The notes below the pieces were generated by a model, which saw nothing but the letters and a program-made list of their open reading frames with translations, made no database searches and was not told the origin of the DNA. Source: Brachionus koreanus (Eukaryota; Rotifera; Eurotatoria; Ploima; Brachionidae). Taken from it: DNA of 64,000 bases. Location: contig PJRA01000549.1 of the NCBI GenBank assembly GCA_016987375.1, positions 1,263,517-1,327,516 of the forward strand, written 5' to 3'. Below, one piece after another: positions 34,425 through 45,927 of the stretch (positions within the stretch are counted from its first letter, which is position 1; each line of letters opens with the position of its first letter). Made by a program: the position numbers and the translations under genes.

Positions 34425-36166
34425 ATGATTCATTGCAAGATGGAAATTTCTGTAAAAATAAATTAAATTATTTATAATTTGTTTATTTTAGAAGAATTTT
34501 GCTAATCAAAGTCTTCTATTTTGAAATTTTGAAATAAAAATTAAATTAAAATTATCAAAATCATTTAATTCATAAAATATCTGAATAATTGCAAACAATT
34601 TTAATCTTGAAAAAAAAGATATATATTTATATCTTTAAATGAAAGTTATATTCAAGTCAAGCTTATATAATTAATTATTTAATTTTTCGATTGCTTGACA
34701 GGAAATATTTAAATTTCTCTTTCTTAAACAAAAAATTTTTGTTTTCAAATTTTAATTAAATAAGACATTTTTTTTATTTGAAAAATTTATTTTCGAATAA
34801 TTAAAAAAATCTATCATATCTTAAAATTATCTCAACATAAAAAAAAATAAAAAATTTTTGATTATTTAAAAAATTCCATTTTAGCTTTGAGATTAAATTA
34901 ACAAAATAGCCATTGTTATGTTAAAAATCGATTTTTTATAAGATAGATTTGTGCTACGATAACTGTATTTAACGTATATTTATTTAAAATTACGTAAAAA
35001 TTAAAATCACTAAGGAAAAATTCGAATATTTTTGAGATTTTTATAAATATTAGTCAATTCTTTATTTTTTGTTTAAATTTTCTCTCTGAAATAATAAACA
35101 TTTGGAGTGTTTTATTCAACGTAATCAGTCGATTTTTAAGAAATGTGATAAATAAATTTAAGACAAAAACACACTTAAATATGCTCAAAAAAGCTGGATT
35201 TTCGAAATTAAAAGCTTGTCTTAAATAAAATATTTTAACCAGTGTTTCTTATAAAAGAGGATTTCATTATTGTGCGTTATCACAATGAAATGTCTTAAAA
35301 AAAGAACAATTATGGTATTTTAAACAAAACTAAAAAATAAAAACTAAAAATAATCGACAGACAGTTAGATTTGTCAATAAATAAACGACTTTTTAAGAAA
35401 GGAAAATCGGTATTGTTAATTTAGTATTGACCATCTTGATGACCATATGCATTAAAAATAATAAGAAAATTTTAACTAATATATTTTATTCGAAATGAAA
35501 TAGATCAGATAAAAAATTAAAATTAGTAATAGTCTTCTAATCATTATTTCGATAATGGAAAATTTACCGTTAATTTTTTTCAAATAAATAATACAAATAA
35601 ATGATCATTTTATAACTTTAAAATACTTATTATCTATTAACTTCAAAATCTATAACAAGTTTTATTCAAAAACAGGTAAAAAATATTTTAACTTGGAAAA
35701 ATATTCTTTAACTCTAGTATTTTAATAAAACGTAATCTAATTTAGAAATGCAGGCTTCAGCGTATCCGATAGCTTTAACAGTTGTTCAATCAAACAATCA
35801 AGCTAAAAACCAACCAAATGAAAACTCAAATAGTGTACCAGCAAGTTATGGTAGCAACGAGAAAATTTAAAGCATTTTATTCTAATTATAAACTTAAAAA
35901 TAGCCTTAACTTTTTCACAAACATTATTTAAAATTTTAGTGTTTACTTTAAATAAAAATTCAAAGCACTACTTTTTATTTATCAAAAATTTTGTTTTAAA
36001 TACTTAAAAAATCAGGGCTTGTTTATAATTCACACTTTTAAGTCTAAGTCATAAAAAATGAAGTCAAAGTTATGACTTGATTTAAGACTTGTGACTTAAA
36101 AACAAGTCTGATCAGGAAATCTTAAAATTAAAGTCATAAAAGGGTTTTTTTTTGAGTTTGCTTTAA
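34425..36166. other. Spacer with a possible small exon
   Basis: AT-rich. Besides the short frame at 35748-35870, a stretch at 36035-36140 repeats AAGTC/GACTT words in both directions (aagtctaagtcataaa; agttatgacttgatttaaga). No gene was recognised. Confidence 0.4.
35748..35870 (+). other. Possible 40-codon gene or last exon
   Basis: After ATCTAATTTAG-AA there is an ATG and 40 codons (MQASAYPIALTVVQSNNQ and on, rich in Asn/Gln/Ser, ending SYGSNEKI) before TAA. Codon use is clearly less AT-biased than the flanks, and the acceptor-like sequence lies 2 bases before the ATG. It could be a small gene or the last exon of something upstream; no partner exon was identified. Confidence 0.3.
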
Positions 36167-36364
36167 CACTAGAAGCACCAACCATTTTTTCACGTTTTTT
36201 TAATTTGAAATTATTTTATAACAAAAACTATAATAATTTTATAAAGTAATATTATTTTTAAAGAAAATTTAAAAATCTACATAAATCAAAAAATCCATTG
36301 AAAAGATACGAGGATTTAAAAAATTTTAAAACGAGTCAAAATGACTCGTTTGGTGCTTCTAGTG
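36167..36364. mobile_element. piggyBac-type MITE with TTAA duplication
   Basis: The ends are inverted repeats, CACTAGAAGCACCAA and TTGGTGCTTCTAGTG, flanked by TTAA at 36163-36166 and 36365-36368. 198 bases, no coding sequence. TTAA duplication with a CACTAGA-type tip is the hallmark of piggyBac superfamily elements. Inside the right end is a short palindrome, ACGAGTCAAAATGACTCGT. Confidence 0.85.
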
Positions 36365-37949
36365 TTAAACTGGTGGTCCTCGATAAAATTTATCTTTCTT
36401 AAAAAAAAGTTCTTGTTTTCAAAGTTTAATTAAAAAACACATTTTTTATTTTAGAAAACTTATAAAAAAAATGTTAATCATATCTAAATATTAACTCGAC
36501 ATAAAAAAGATTAAAAGTTTTTGTTTAAAAGTGAATTGTTAAAAAAAGATTGATTAAGCCTTAAAGACTAATTATTTTTATGAATTTTAAAAATTGCTTT
36601 ATATTTAAAATGCAAAATAATTTTATTTACAATATTTTTTAAAATTTAAACCCCTCTTGAAATTTAATTAAAGAAGGACTCCAACCTTCAAGAGATAACT
36701 AAATCCAGCATATTATTAATTCACTTTCAACTGAAAATTACAATAATTGCATTATAGGAGAACTAAAAAAATGAAGAAAAAAAAATTTAATTTTGTTAGA
36801 AGATTTTGATAAAGTCTTCGTCAAGGAAGTTGAATATGAATACAAAAACAAACACTTCGATTATCTGTTAGACATTTCGTGTATTTAAATCATTTACTCC
36901 AATTTAAACATGACAAATATTGTTGATTATTAAAAACACAGGATAAAAAAAGAAGTGCAAACTAAATTTGATTTTTTGCACCGTAATTATTTTTTTTAGT
37001 TATCTTATTTAGATTTAAAGAAATCATTTATAATCAAATTTCATGCATGAGCAATTTATTTATTTAAATTCTATTTAATCTTCTAGCTAAAATAATTATC
37101 TTTCAAGCAATTTTTTAGTTAGGTTTTTTAAAAAATTATGAATTTTTATCTAATACCTATCCAAAACAAAACAAAAACAAGAAACTCTGTCTCTAGTTTC
37201 TTGTTCCGTTCAGTTTTAGCTATTTTAATTTTTAAATTCAAATAATGTTTTGTGAAATTTAATTTTATCTTTCAAACCTTTCAAATCAGCATTTTCATAT
37301 GACAAGCCATTGATTCTTTTGTTTTTATAATAATAATAATAATAATAATAAGAGAGCAAGATTATCTAATACTTTACACAGATTTAAATACTACTATTGA
37401 CTTGCCAAACACATTAGGTCATAGTATTTCACTAGGAGACTATAGACAATAAAATTGGCTAGAGTCGGTGTTGTAGTTATTTAGAGAACTACATGATTAG
37501 AATCCCCTTAAATTCTTAATTTTTTTGTGCAGAATTGTGAATGTGCCAATCGTTTTAAAAAAGATTGTCTTTCAAAAAAGTCTTTTCTGTTTTGTTAAAG
37601 CCTGAAATCAACTATTCTTAATATTTTCATTTCTTTAAAGCTTTGTGTTAATTTCTTTTCAAGTTATTTTTTATAAATTTAGTTTCACTCAGATTCTGAT
37701 CAAAAAAGTTTATCCAACAAATTTTTCTTTAATCCCCAATTAAGTCCTTGAATAGCTTTGGTTAGATAATAGACTTATAAATAAGCCGGATAGAGATTAT
37801 CGTGCATTTTACTCTAAAATATCTTCAGTTTTATTTATTTTTTATTTAAAAAATAGTTTAGCCAAACCTTGGGTGGTTGGAATGGAGACTTAGTCCTTTG
37901 CGTAAAGTTTTCTTTAAGCTATGGTAGTAAATTCGACTGTTTCCTGGGC
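36365..37949. other. Spacer with a (TAA)8 microsatellite
   Basis: AT-rich, with (TAA)8 at 37328-37351. The part from about 37400 to 37950 is less AT-biased and lies just beyond the 3' end of the LINE remnant at 37950-38265, so it may be the 3' UTR of that element and earlier debris. No gene seen. Confidence 0.4.
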
Positions 37950-38265
37950 CATTTTTCCAAATTATTTTTGAAGTTGTTTGAATTAATGATGTAACATGTG
38001 ATAAGGTAAACTATTTCAAACATTAACTACTCGATTAGTTAAAAAATGATATCGAAGCATTCAGTTTTTCACTTCTTCCCTAACAATACATTTGTTATGT
38101 CCACTCAAATTGTACTTTCGATTACAAGAAAAATTTAGAAAATTCTCAAAACTAATAATTTCGTGTCCATTAATTATTTTGAATAATTGAATTAAATCAC
38201 CTCTCAAACGCCTAATTTTGAGTTCCGTTAAGTTAAAAATCTTAAGCCTTGTCTTTTTTTATATT
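37950..38265 (-). mobile_element. LINE reverse transcriptase, C-terminal remnant
   Basis: The - strand reads RLKIFNLTELKIRRLRGDLI, QLFKIINGHEII, LSGHNKCIVREE, RYHFLTNRVVNV and NSLPYHM. This is the conserved tail of many LINE reverse transcriptases (family: RRxRGDLI..FKII.G.D, then F..R.V..WN.LP..V). Stops are present. Non-functional. Confidence 0.8.
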
Positions 38266-38402
38266 CCTTATTTTACAAATTGATTTTTTAAAAAACTGTT
38301 AAAAAGTCTTTAAATTTTTTTGACTGAGAATTATTTGAAGCTGAATTTTTATTGATAAATCAAAAGGCCTAAAAAATTTTAAAAAATGGAAGCCAATTAT
38401 TA

Positions 38403-39400
38403 TTAACAATATGGCCAAGATTTATTTGTATCTAAAAAGTATTTTCCATTCTGATAAAATTTGTGAGCCTTGTATCCCATTTTAGCACAACCAGCGAGAG
38501 TAGATGCACAAGTACTTGAGTTGCAGTATCCAGATTTGAAATTATCTAGAAATTATTCCAAATATTTAATTGATCAAACAAAATAAATATAGTTTTACCA
38601 TAATTTGAACAAATAAAAGAATTGAAAATACATTTCCTAATACTTTCAATGTAATATAAATGAGATCTAGCGTGACTGCATGACAAAAAGCTAATTACTT
38701 CCCCTTTTGGTGTCATTCTTAGTTCAATCATTTTGAATTTTTCATCACTAGCAGTCTTATTTATCAGTTCATTCGATTTAAATAAGCATCCTGGTTGAAC
38801 TCGTCCTCCGTTTGGATAAAAGTCTAAATGACCAATTGGATCTTGTATTCCAAGAGTTGCATCAGTATGTATAATGTCCACAAATTCAGCATCAGTTTTA
38901 TCCAATCTTGAATAAACAGGTTTTCCTTCAAATAATGGTCCAGCTGGATCTAAACCACTTATTCTTGCAATTTTTCCAATTATTCTTTTTCCAGTAAAGC
39001 CACAAACATGGGCACCTAAACTATGTCCAATACAATGAATTTTAGAAAAATCCATTTGACTTTGATGTATAAAATCAGCTATTTTTTGAGCAACCACTCT
39101 TACATTAGTGAATGCATTATAGTAATCAGGAGCTTTGGCTCCTTCTTTCCAATTAACCATGATAACATTTAAATCTTCATGATTTAGCAATTCATTTTTT
39201 ATATTAATTAGAGAAGAAGAGTCGGCTGAAAATCCATGAACAATAAATTTTGTTTCTTTTGAATGATCAAATCCAAAACTTTGCAGATTAGATGACTTGA
39301 CTAGAATAAATTGGTCTGGGCGCTGTTTTGTAAACAATTCAAAAGTTGGCCAACAATTGATAAAAAATATAAGATTTAAAAAAATTAAAAACTTAATCAT
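38403..39400 (-). CDS. Secreted lipase of the pancreatic lipase family
   Basis: Two exons, 38599-39400 and 38403-38545 (phase 1), give 314 residues. A signal peptide is likely at 1-17 (MIKFLIFLNLIFFINC). Catalytic triad: Ser in GHSLGAH (about residue 127), Asp in SGLDPAGPLF (about 150), His in SCSHARSHLYYIES (about 235). HGFSADSS is the oxyanion loop, and the C-terminal exon has the usual GYCNSS-C...MGYKA.....GKYFLDT. It has only the alpha/beta-hydrolase domain: the PLAT/C2 domain of vertebrate pancreatic lipase is absent, as in insect lipases and phospholipases A1 of this family. Substrate (triglyceride or phospholipid) cannot be told from sequence; the lid region, between the cysteines in QPGCLFK and FLSCSHA, is intermediate in length. 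A digestive or yolk-related role is inference. Confidence 0.92.
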
Positions 39401-40119
39401 TTTTCCAACAAATAATAATAAAAGAGGAGTTTAACTGTTTTTAAATGGAAAGCTCATCAATAGATACTCAAATTATAATAAAGTTCTTAAAGTAGGAGTT
39501 TGTTTGAGAACAATGTTATCTGCTTCTAGTGATATGATTTTACATATCGATCGATGAATATTAATCAAATTTTATAATTTGATAGGGCGTCTCTAATTTG
39601 ATCATTAAAAATTTGAAACATTTTTCATACTGAAAATTTTTAGTTACTATTAAAATTAAAAAAAAATTTGTCAACTAAAAAAGAAAATTTTTTTTTAAAG
39701 AATGTTAGGTGTGTCATTAAACGTGCAACGTCTAACAACGATTTCAAAATTCAATTTTGTCTAATGATAAAAGGTATTAGAATTTTAAAAAAAATTTTAA
39801 ATTTTGATAACGATAGAAAAAATATCTATCTGAAATAAGAGTAAGCCTTTTCTCACAAATTAAAATTTATTTTCCCTTAAATTGTGAGAAAAAATTGTAA
39901 AGATTTTCCTTACAAAGAAGTTTGATTTAGCAAAACATCACAGTTGGGTACATATTTGGTTTTATATGTTTATTTTGCTTCTATAATCCGAATATAAGAA
40001 ATATAAGAAAATGTCAGAAAACTGAGATCTCGTGAAAAGTAAAAAAATCCTTCTCATTTCAGAGAAAATGTATTTGCATGTTATTAATCAAGGCTGAATC
40101 TTATAACTAACACTCTTCT
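39401..40119. other. Spacer upstream of the lipase gene
   Basis: AT-rich. The lipase promoter should lie in the first few hundred bases beyond 39400. No motif is clear enough to name, and no gene was seen. Confidence 0.4.
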
Positions 40120-40440
40120 CAATCTAGTTCTTTGACAAAAATGAAAAATTGAAAGAAAATCACGTTATTTATGCTGACGACCTATGTTTTTATGTAGAGA
40201 AACCAAATATTAAATAACTAAAACCAATTATACAAGAAGAAATTATATTAGTTTTTCAAACAAAACAACCTACACAATCTAGTGATTTTATTCAGTGGAC
40301 CTAGCTCTAAATAGCCATAAAATTGGTCTTGATGCACATCCAAAAATCCTTGGTAAAATATTTGATCCTAAGTTGAGCTTCATTAAAACATATTTAATAC
40401 ATTTAGGATTTAATACTGACATAAAAAATGTGATATAAGA
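40120..40440 (+). mobile_element. LINE reverse transcriptase remnant with YADDL
   Basis: The + strand reads ENHVIYADDLCFYVEKPNIK, whose YADD is the catalytic centre of reverse transcriptases. After several stops comes a block like GKIFDPKLSFIKTYLIHLGF, which matches the LGVxFDxxLSF..H segment. Decayed. An (AAT)6-type run follows at about 40510-40528. Confidence 0.7.
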
Positions 40441-40633
40441 TGTAGATATGAATGCTTGAAAGGAAAGCTCTGGTCTTCAGAAACAAAATTATTATTAAAT
40501 TATTATAAAACATAATAATAATAATAATAGTTAATATTCTACGGTCAAGTTTAGTTTAACTAAACTGACAAAGCAGGAAGACTAACGTAATCCCGCTATA
40601 GTAGACTTTTCGTTATTTTTGTTTCTACCGACA

Positions 40634-41437
40634 NNNNNNNNNNNNNNNNNNNNNNNNNNNNNNNNNNNNNNNNNNNNNNNNNNNNNNNNNNNNNNNNNNN
40701 NNNNNNNNNNNNNNNNNNNNNNNNNNNNNNNNNNNNNNNNNNNNNNNNNNNNNNNNNNNNNNNNNNNNNNNNNNNNNNNNNNNNNNNNNNNNNNNNNNNN
40801 NNNNNNNNNNNNNNNNNNNNNNNNNNNNNNNNNNNNNNNNNNNNNNNNNNNNNNNNNNNNNNNNNNNNNNNNNNNNNNNNNNNNNNNNNNNNNNNNNNNN
40901 NNNNNNNNNNNNNNNNNNNNNNNNNNNNNNNNNNNNNNNNNNNNNNNNNNNNNNNNNNNNNNNNNNNNNNNNNNNNNNNNNNNNNNNNNNNNNNNNNNNN
41001 NNNNNNNNNNNNNNNNNNNNNNNNNNNNNNNNNNNNNNNNNNNNNNNNNNNNNNNNNNNNNNNNNNNNNNNNNNNNNNNNNNNNNNNNNNNNNNNNNNNN
41101 NNNNNNNNNNNNNNNNNNNNNNNNNNNNNNNNNNNNNNNNNNNNNNNNNNNNNNNNNNNNNNNNNNNNNNNNNNNNNNNNNNNNNNNNNNNNNNNNNNNN
41201 NNNNNNNNNNNNNNNNNNNNNNNNNNNNNNNNNNNNNNNNNNNNNNNNNNNNNNNNNNNNNNNNNNNNNNNNNNNNNNNNNNNNNNNNNNNNNNNNNNNN
41301 NNNNNNNNNNNNNNNNNNNNNNNNNNNNNNNNNNNNNNNNNNNNNNNNNNNNNNNNNNNNNNNNNNNNNNNNNNNNNNNNNNNNNNNNNNNNNNNNNNNN
41401 NNNNNNNNNNNNNNNNNNNNNNNNNNNNNNNNNNNNN
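40634..41437. other. Assembly gap (N run)
   Basis: 804 unknown bases between two reverse transcriptase fragments in opposite directions, so the gap probably spans further LINE sequence. Confidence 0.95.
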
Positions 41438-41830
41438 CCCAATCAAATTCATACTGACCTATTACAACTCTCTTTTTCCTTTATTGTAGAAAATTTTCAA
41501 GCCACATCAAAAGCTTACCGGTAAATTCATAGCTCTTTAACTTCTTTGGTAGCTTATGCAATACGCGATCATACGTCTTCGAGAAATCTAAAAATACTAC
41601 CACAGCACTGAATCCTCTTTTCAAGGCCTAAGTAATAATATCTAAGCTTTCAAACAAGTTGGTTACACAGGATTTACCACGCATAAATCCATGTTGATGG
41701 ATAGAAAGTAATTTGTGTTCAGATAAATGCATTACCATTTCATCTCTAATTAGCTTCTCCAGCATAAACATGCATACCATCTAGTTTCCAATTCTGTTAC
41801 TTGGCAATTTATACATCCAAGAATGCTTTC
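41438..41830 (-). mobile_element. LINE reverse transcriptase, central blocks
   Basis: The - strand reads MFMLEKLIRDEMVMHLSEH, LLSIHQHGFMRGKSCVTNL, then FSAVVVFLDFSKTYDRVLHK and LKSYEFTGKLLMWLENFL. QHGF-KSC-TNL and LDFSKAYD-V-H are standard blocks of jockey/CR1-like reverse transcriptases. One in-frame stop (TAG, in IIT-ALKRG) and a few changes interrupt it. Nearly the same sequence, on the other strand, ends this window (63640-64000). Confidence 0.85.
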
Positions 41831-42690
41831 TTTACTTATGAATTTGCTCTTACTACATGGACAGAACTTAGCTTATTCACTTACAAGGAAAAATCAAAAT
41901 AATTAAGCCACGACTTTTAAATTTGGCTAACAGATTCTACGACAAAATAATTCTCGATGAAGAAAACCATAAAGTAATAATCATACAAAAGGAAAAAATT
42001 CAGAAAAATTAAAACAAAAAAAGTTGAATTTATTCAAAACATTAAAATTATTAGTCTCATTTAAATATGGACTGTAAAAAAGCTCATGCTTTTGTATCTT
42101 TGCTCAATTTTTTTTGAAATAAATAATTGATTAACTCATTTTTTTTAAATTTCGAAGACATTTTTCTCAAAGATGTGAAAAATATTGTTAAAGAGCAGTC
42201 AATTAAACCATTCTACGGTATTTCGACTGTTAATCGAACTATTCAATTACCTCTAAATGCAATTTATTTTATTAAATTTTTGTGTAAACTTAATTTGATG
42301 AGATTTTTGTAAATCCTTCAATATTTTTTAAACAATATTTTTATTACAACAAATTTAAATTTTAAAATTAGATATATGGAATAATTCAAATCACTTAAGT
42401 CTTAATAGAAAGACCAAAATGGCTTTGAGGAAAATTTCTGAAAAACACATTTAAAAGAAATGTAAATCAAATGAGGACAATTTCCGCCAAGAACATATTA
42501 GAATAGAATAGAAATGTAAGCGCCTTATACTCCAGTCGGATTTGAATTAATATTTAATATTTTGTCTAAGCTAAAATTTTATTTTCAAAATTAAAAATTA
42601 AAATTTCAAAAAAGAATATTTTTATTTTCAATAAATTAATGTGGTAATTAAATTCCATTTGAAAAAAAAAAACATCAAGTCATAAAAAAA
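41831..42690. other. Spacer with weak LINE and coding-like traces
   Basis: Around 41915-41990 the + strand reads KPRLLNLANRFYDKII, which resembles the C-terminal end of some LINE polyproteins. 42127-42312 is open (FEDIFLKDVKNIVKEQ and on) but matches nothing I know. HBS1L ends at 42691. Confidence 0.35.
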
Positions 42691-45600
42691 TCAATTTTTT
42701 GTTTTTTGGACTATTTCTGTTATTTGACCAGCAGCTATTGTAACACCATTGTATCTCAACATAAATCTGCCCAATTCACGATAATTTTGGTACAATTCGA
42801 CACAAATGGGCTTATTTAATTTAATTTCAACAATTGCACTATGTCCATTATTCAGCACTCTAGGCTTATCCTTAACTACTTCGCCACTACTTTTATCCAA
42901 TTGAGAAACAAGTTTTTTAATGCTTGCTGATTCGTTCAATGATTTGTAATGAAAAACAATCGGAAAACCATTTGTAACTGGAATGCTCAAATTAAACAAA
43001 ATAATTCTTCCCCTTATTCTATCTGTTACTGGCATAACAGATTGAGTATCACACACAAAGTTACCAATCGATATGTTATTTATGTCAACGTTTGCTACAT
43101 TTAATGTGACAGAATCGCCCGCAAAACACATAGGCAGCGACATTTCGTCGTTGATTGAAATTGATTTTACTAAGCCAGATTCGTTAGCAGGCACAATGAT
43201 TATTTTATCACCTTGTTTAAGCGTGCCGGCTTCACATTTTCCCACAATTGATATATTTGCTGTCTGAGCACTTTTATATATGTCTGATATACAAAACCTA
43301 AATGGTTTATCAATAGATCTTTCTTGAGGCTTTAACTTGTTTACGCAGTCCAGCAAACTTAGGCCGCCTTTAATTGATTTAGAATCGAACGTTTTTTTTT
43401 CGTTGTACCAACAGGTCAATTTTTCATCAGCACATTTTTTACTCAAGTTTTCACCCTGAAGACCACTGCATGGAACAAACATAAGATCTGGTTCTTTAAA
43501 GCCAACTTGTTTGATTAAAAAATTACTCAATTTTTTATGAATTTCTAAAAATCTTGATTCAGACCAGTCGCACATGTCCATTTTATTAACAGCAACAATT
43601 AATTGATTAATTCCAAGAGATTTGACGAGCAAAGAGTGCTCTCTAGTCTGTCCTCCTAAATCGAAGCCAGTCTCAAACTCACCAGTAACACTATTGATAA
43701 CTAAAATAGCCGAATCAGCTTGAGTAGCACCCGTAATCATGTTCGGAATAAAATCCTTATGTCCTGGAGCATCTAGAAGATAAATAATCTTTTTATCTGT
43801 TTCAAATTTTGTTTGAGCAACGTCAATAGTGATGCCTCGGCTTCGCTCTTCTTCAGTCTCATCGAGAACCCAAGCATACGCAAAAGAGCTTTTGCCTATT
43901 TTTTGCGAGTCCTGTTTGTATCGATGCAGCTGTTTGTCCGATACCTGGCCCATTTGATAAAGCATATGTCCCATTAGTGTACTCTTGCCCGAGTCAACGT
44001 GTCCAATAACTATCAAATTAAGTACATCTTTTCCAGCCGTGTGTTCTCCATACTGCTTAAGGAGTTTTTCTCTAGCAGCTGAATCAATTGTTGGGCTTAT
44101 ACGAAGCTCACTTAGTTGTGCTGTTTGTTTGCTAATTTGAGATTTTTGTGTGGAATTTGCTTTGGCTTTGGCTTGTACTACTGGGGTAGATGGCTTTGAC
44201 TGTGTTTTTTGTGATTTTGGAGCTAAAAAAAATAAAATTTAAAGGATAAAAAATTTTTATTTGACTTTCAACTAAATTTACTTGATGGTTGACTTTCACT
44301 CATCTTTTTAGTTTGTCTAACTTCTTCAAAATAAAAATAAAGGCTAATTCTAAAGTTTTATTGAATAATAAATAAAATGGTTTAAACCAAAAAAAAAAAT
44401 TTTTTTCTTTTCTATTTAAATCTCATGTGTTTAAAGGCAAATTTTTGCTTAGCTAAAACAATATCGTCAGGCGAAGGTATGGAAAAATCGAAAATTTTAA
44501 TTTTAGAAGCGCTGTTCGAAGAAGACGGCAAGTTCGATTTTTGTTTTAAAGACTTTTTAGCGCTTTTTTTAGCTTGCTCATGTGTCAAATCGATTAGAAT
44601 TTTATTTCGTTTTGTTCGATTATGATTTGCAAATTTGTTTTGTTTTTCATAGCTAAAAATTTTCTCTGAATTAATATTTGATAAATTTTGTTCGAAACAT
44701 TTTTCCGGTGAGAAAAAATCTCCAATCTCTGATTCTAAACACAACTCAAATAGGGTTTTTATTTGCAAATCAGATGGTAATTCGCGTACAGTTGGAACAA
44801 AATGAATCTTATTTAAACTTATTGGTTCGTTTTTGCCCGAAGTTGTTGAGGAAAAAGAAGACGAAGCTAAATCGGACCCGATCGAAAATCGGGCCCTATC
44901 TCTTTTATGTATTATTAGATTTTCTTTTAGATCAACTTTTTTTTCCTCAAAATCTTCATTTATACTCAACCGTTTGGAAAATTCATTGTCAATTAAATCG
45001 ACCAAACTAGAACCTAATGGAGTATGTGCGCTAGATGGTGTCATATTTGACAAGTATTCGGATGCCAAGTCACTCAATGAAAACGCGTTTTCATTTTTTA
45101 CTACTTTTTCTTCACTAATACTTATTGATTTAGTTCTATTATAATTTTTATCTTGAAAGTTATTCATAAAAAAATTGTCAAGAAGATTGTCTATTGATGT
45201 TGACATTTTTTCAGGTTCATCAGACTTGATAAGACTGTCAAGACCGTAATCTATTTGCACGGGCTTTGATTCAGATGTGTAAATTTGTGCAAGACTTTCC
45301 AAGTCGAACTCTTTGCCGTCTTCTTCATCAGCGTTGATCAAAGTGGTGTCCTGTTCGTCATAGAGTTTTGAGTTTAATATCAGACTATCAAGATCATCTT
45401 ACCTTCCCGAATAAAAGTTGTATTAAATAAAAATTTCTTTTTTTTCAAATATAAATGAATTACCTGGTTGCTTTGGCTCCGACTTTAAATTAAATGGTTC
45501 TAAAAGTAAAGTAAAATTAATTTAGTTTTTTTAGATTTGAAAATTGCTATCACCTTTATCCATTTGAAACATAAAGTCCTCATCTTTCTGATTTAAAGCT

Positions 45601-45927
45601 TTGTCAGTCTCTTTGATATCTGTTTCTTCTTCCTGAATAGAAGAGTCTTTAATGAATTCGGATATACTTTGCTGCTGGGCGTTTCGTTTGTACATGTACA
45701 TATCGGCTAAATAGTTGAATCATAAGAAAAACTGTTTTTTTTTTTCCTAAATAAGTTACTTGTTCCAGGTGATATGGCATATGAGTAATTTTCATCAAAA
45801 GATTGAGAGAGATCATCGCCATAATCTTGTTAAAATTTTATATATAAATCAAAATTAGAAAAATAAATTTTTTTATAATACCATCGTCAGCCAAAGAAAC
45901 TTTTCGCAGGTTTCGATGTCGAGACAT
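42691..45927 (-). CDS. HBS1L: HBS1-like ribosome rescue GTPase, long form
   Basis: HBS1 with Pelota splits ribosomes stalled on mRNA (no-go and non-stop decay). Exons: 45882-45927, 45760-45825, 45554-45706, 45464-45499, 44282-44323 and 42691-44222, all joined in phase 1, giving 624 residues. The start MSRHRNLRK and the block SYAISPGT-DMYMYKR match the HBS1 N-terminal domain. The GTPase begins near residue 184: GHVDSGKST (G1), GITIDV (G2), DAPGHKD (G3), NKMD (G4), SGLQGEN (G5), with SFAYAWVLDETEEERSRG. EF-Tu-like beta-barrel domains 2 and 3 follow, ending LGRFMLRYNGVTIAAGQITE, as in human HBS1L. This form skips the terminal exon 44412-45397. The gene diverges from DDX21 across 744 bases. Joints agree with each other, but the small exon 44282-44323 rests on phase and splice signals alone. 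Confidence 0.93.
44412..45927 (-). CDS. HBS1L: SKI7-like short form of HBS1L (alternative last exon)
   Basis: The same four first exons (45882-45927, 45760-45825, 45554-45706, 45464-45499) join in phase 1 to a 986-base exon at 44412-45397 that ends with its own stop, giving 428 residues without a GTPase. It is Ser/Asp/Lys-rich and disordered. Its C-terminus carries KIKIFDFSIPSPDDIVLAKQ followed by KFAF. In vertebrates a short HBS1L isoform of just this layout is the counterpart of yeast Ski7, tying the SKI complex to the cytoplasmic exosome, and I recall a similar F-D-F-x-x-PSPDDIV segment there. Since this exon ends in a stop while the next exons also join exon 4 in phase, mutually exclusive splicing is the natural reading. 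It has not been shown by transcripts here. Confidence 0.8.

Noticed and set aside
37328..37351. (TAA)8 and other short A/T-rich tandem runs as a CRISPR array or satellite
   Set aside because: Simple microsatellites in an AT-rich animal genome; no spaced repeats of CRISPR type anywhere.
44425..45144. Three + strand frames opposite the SKI7-like exon
   Set aside because: Shadows of the sense exon, which has a consistent phase and a conserved C-terminal motif.
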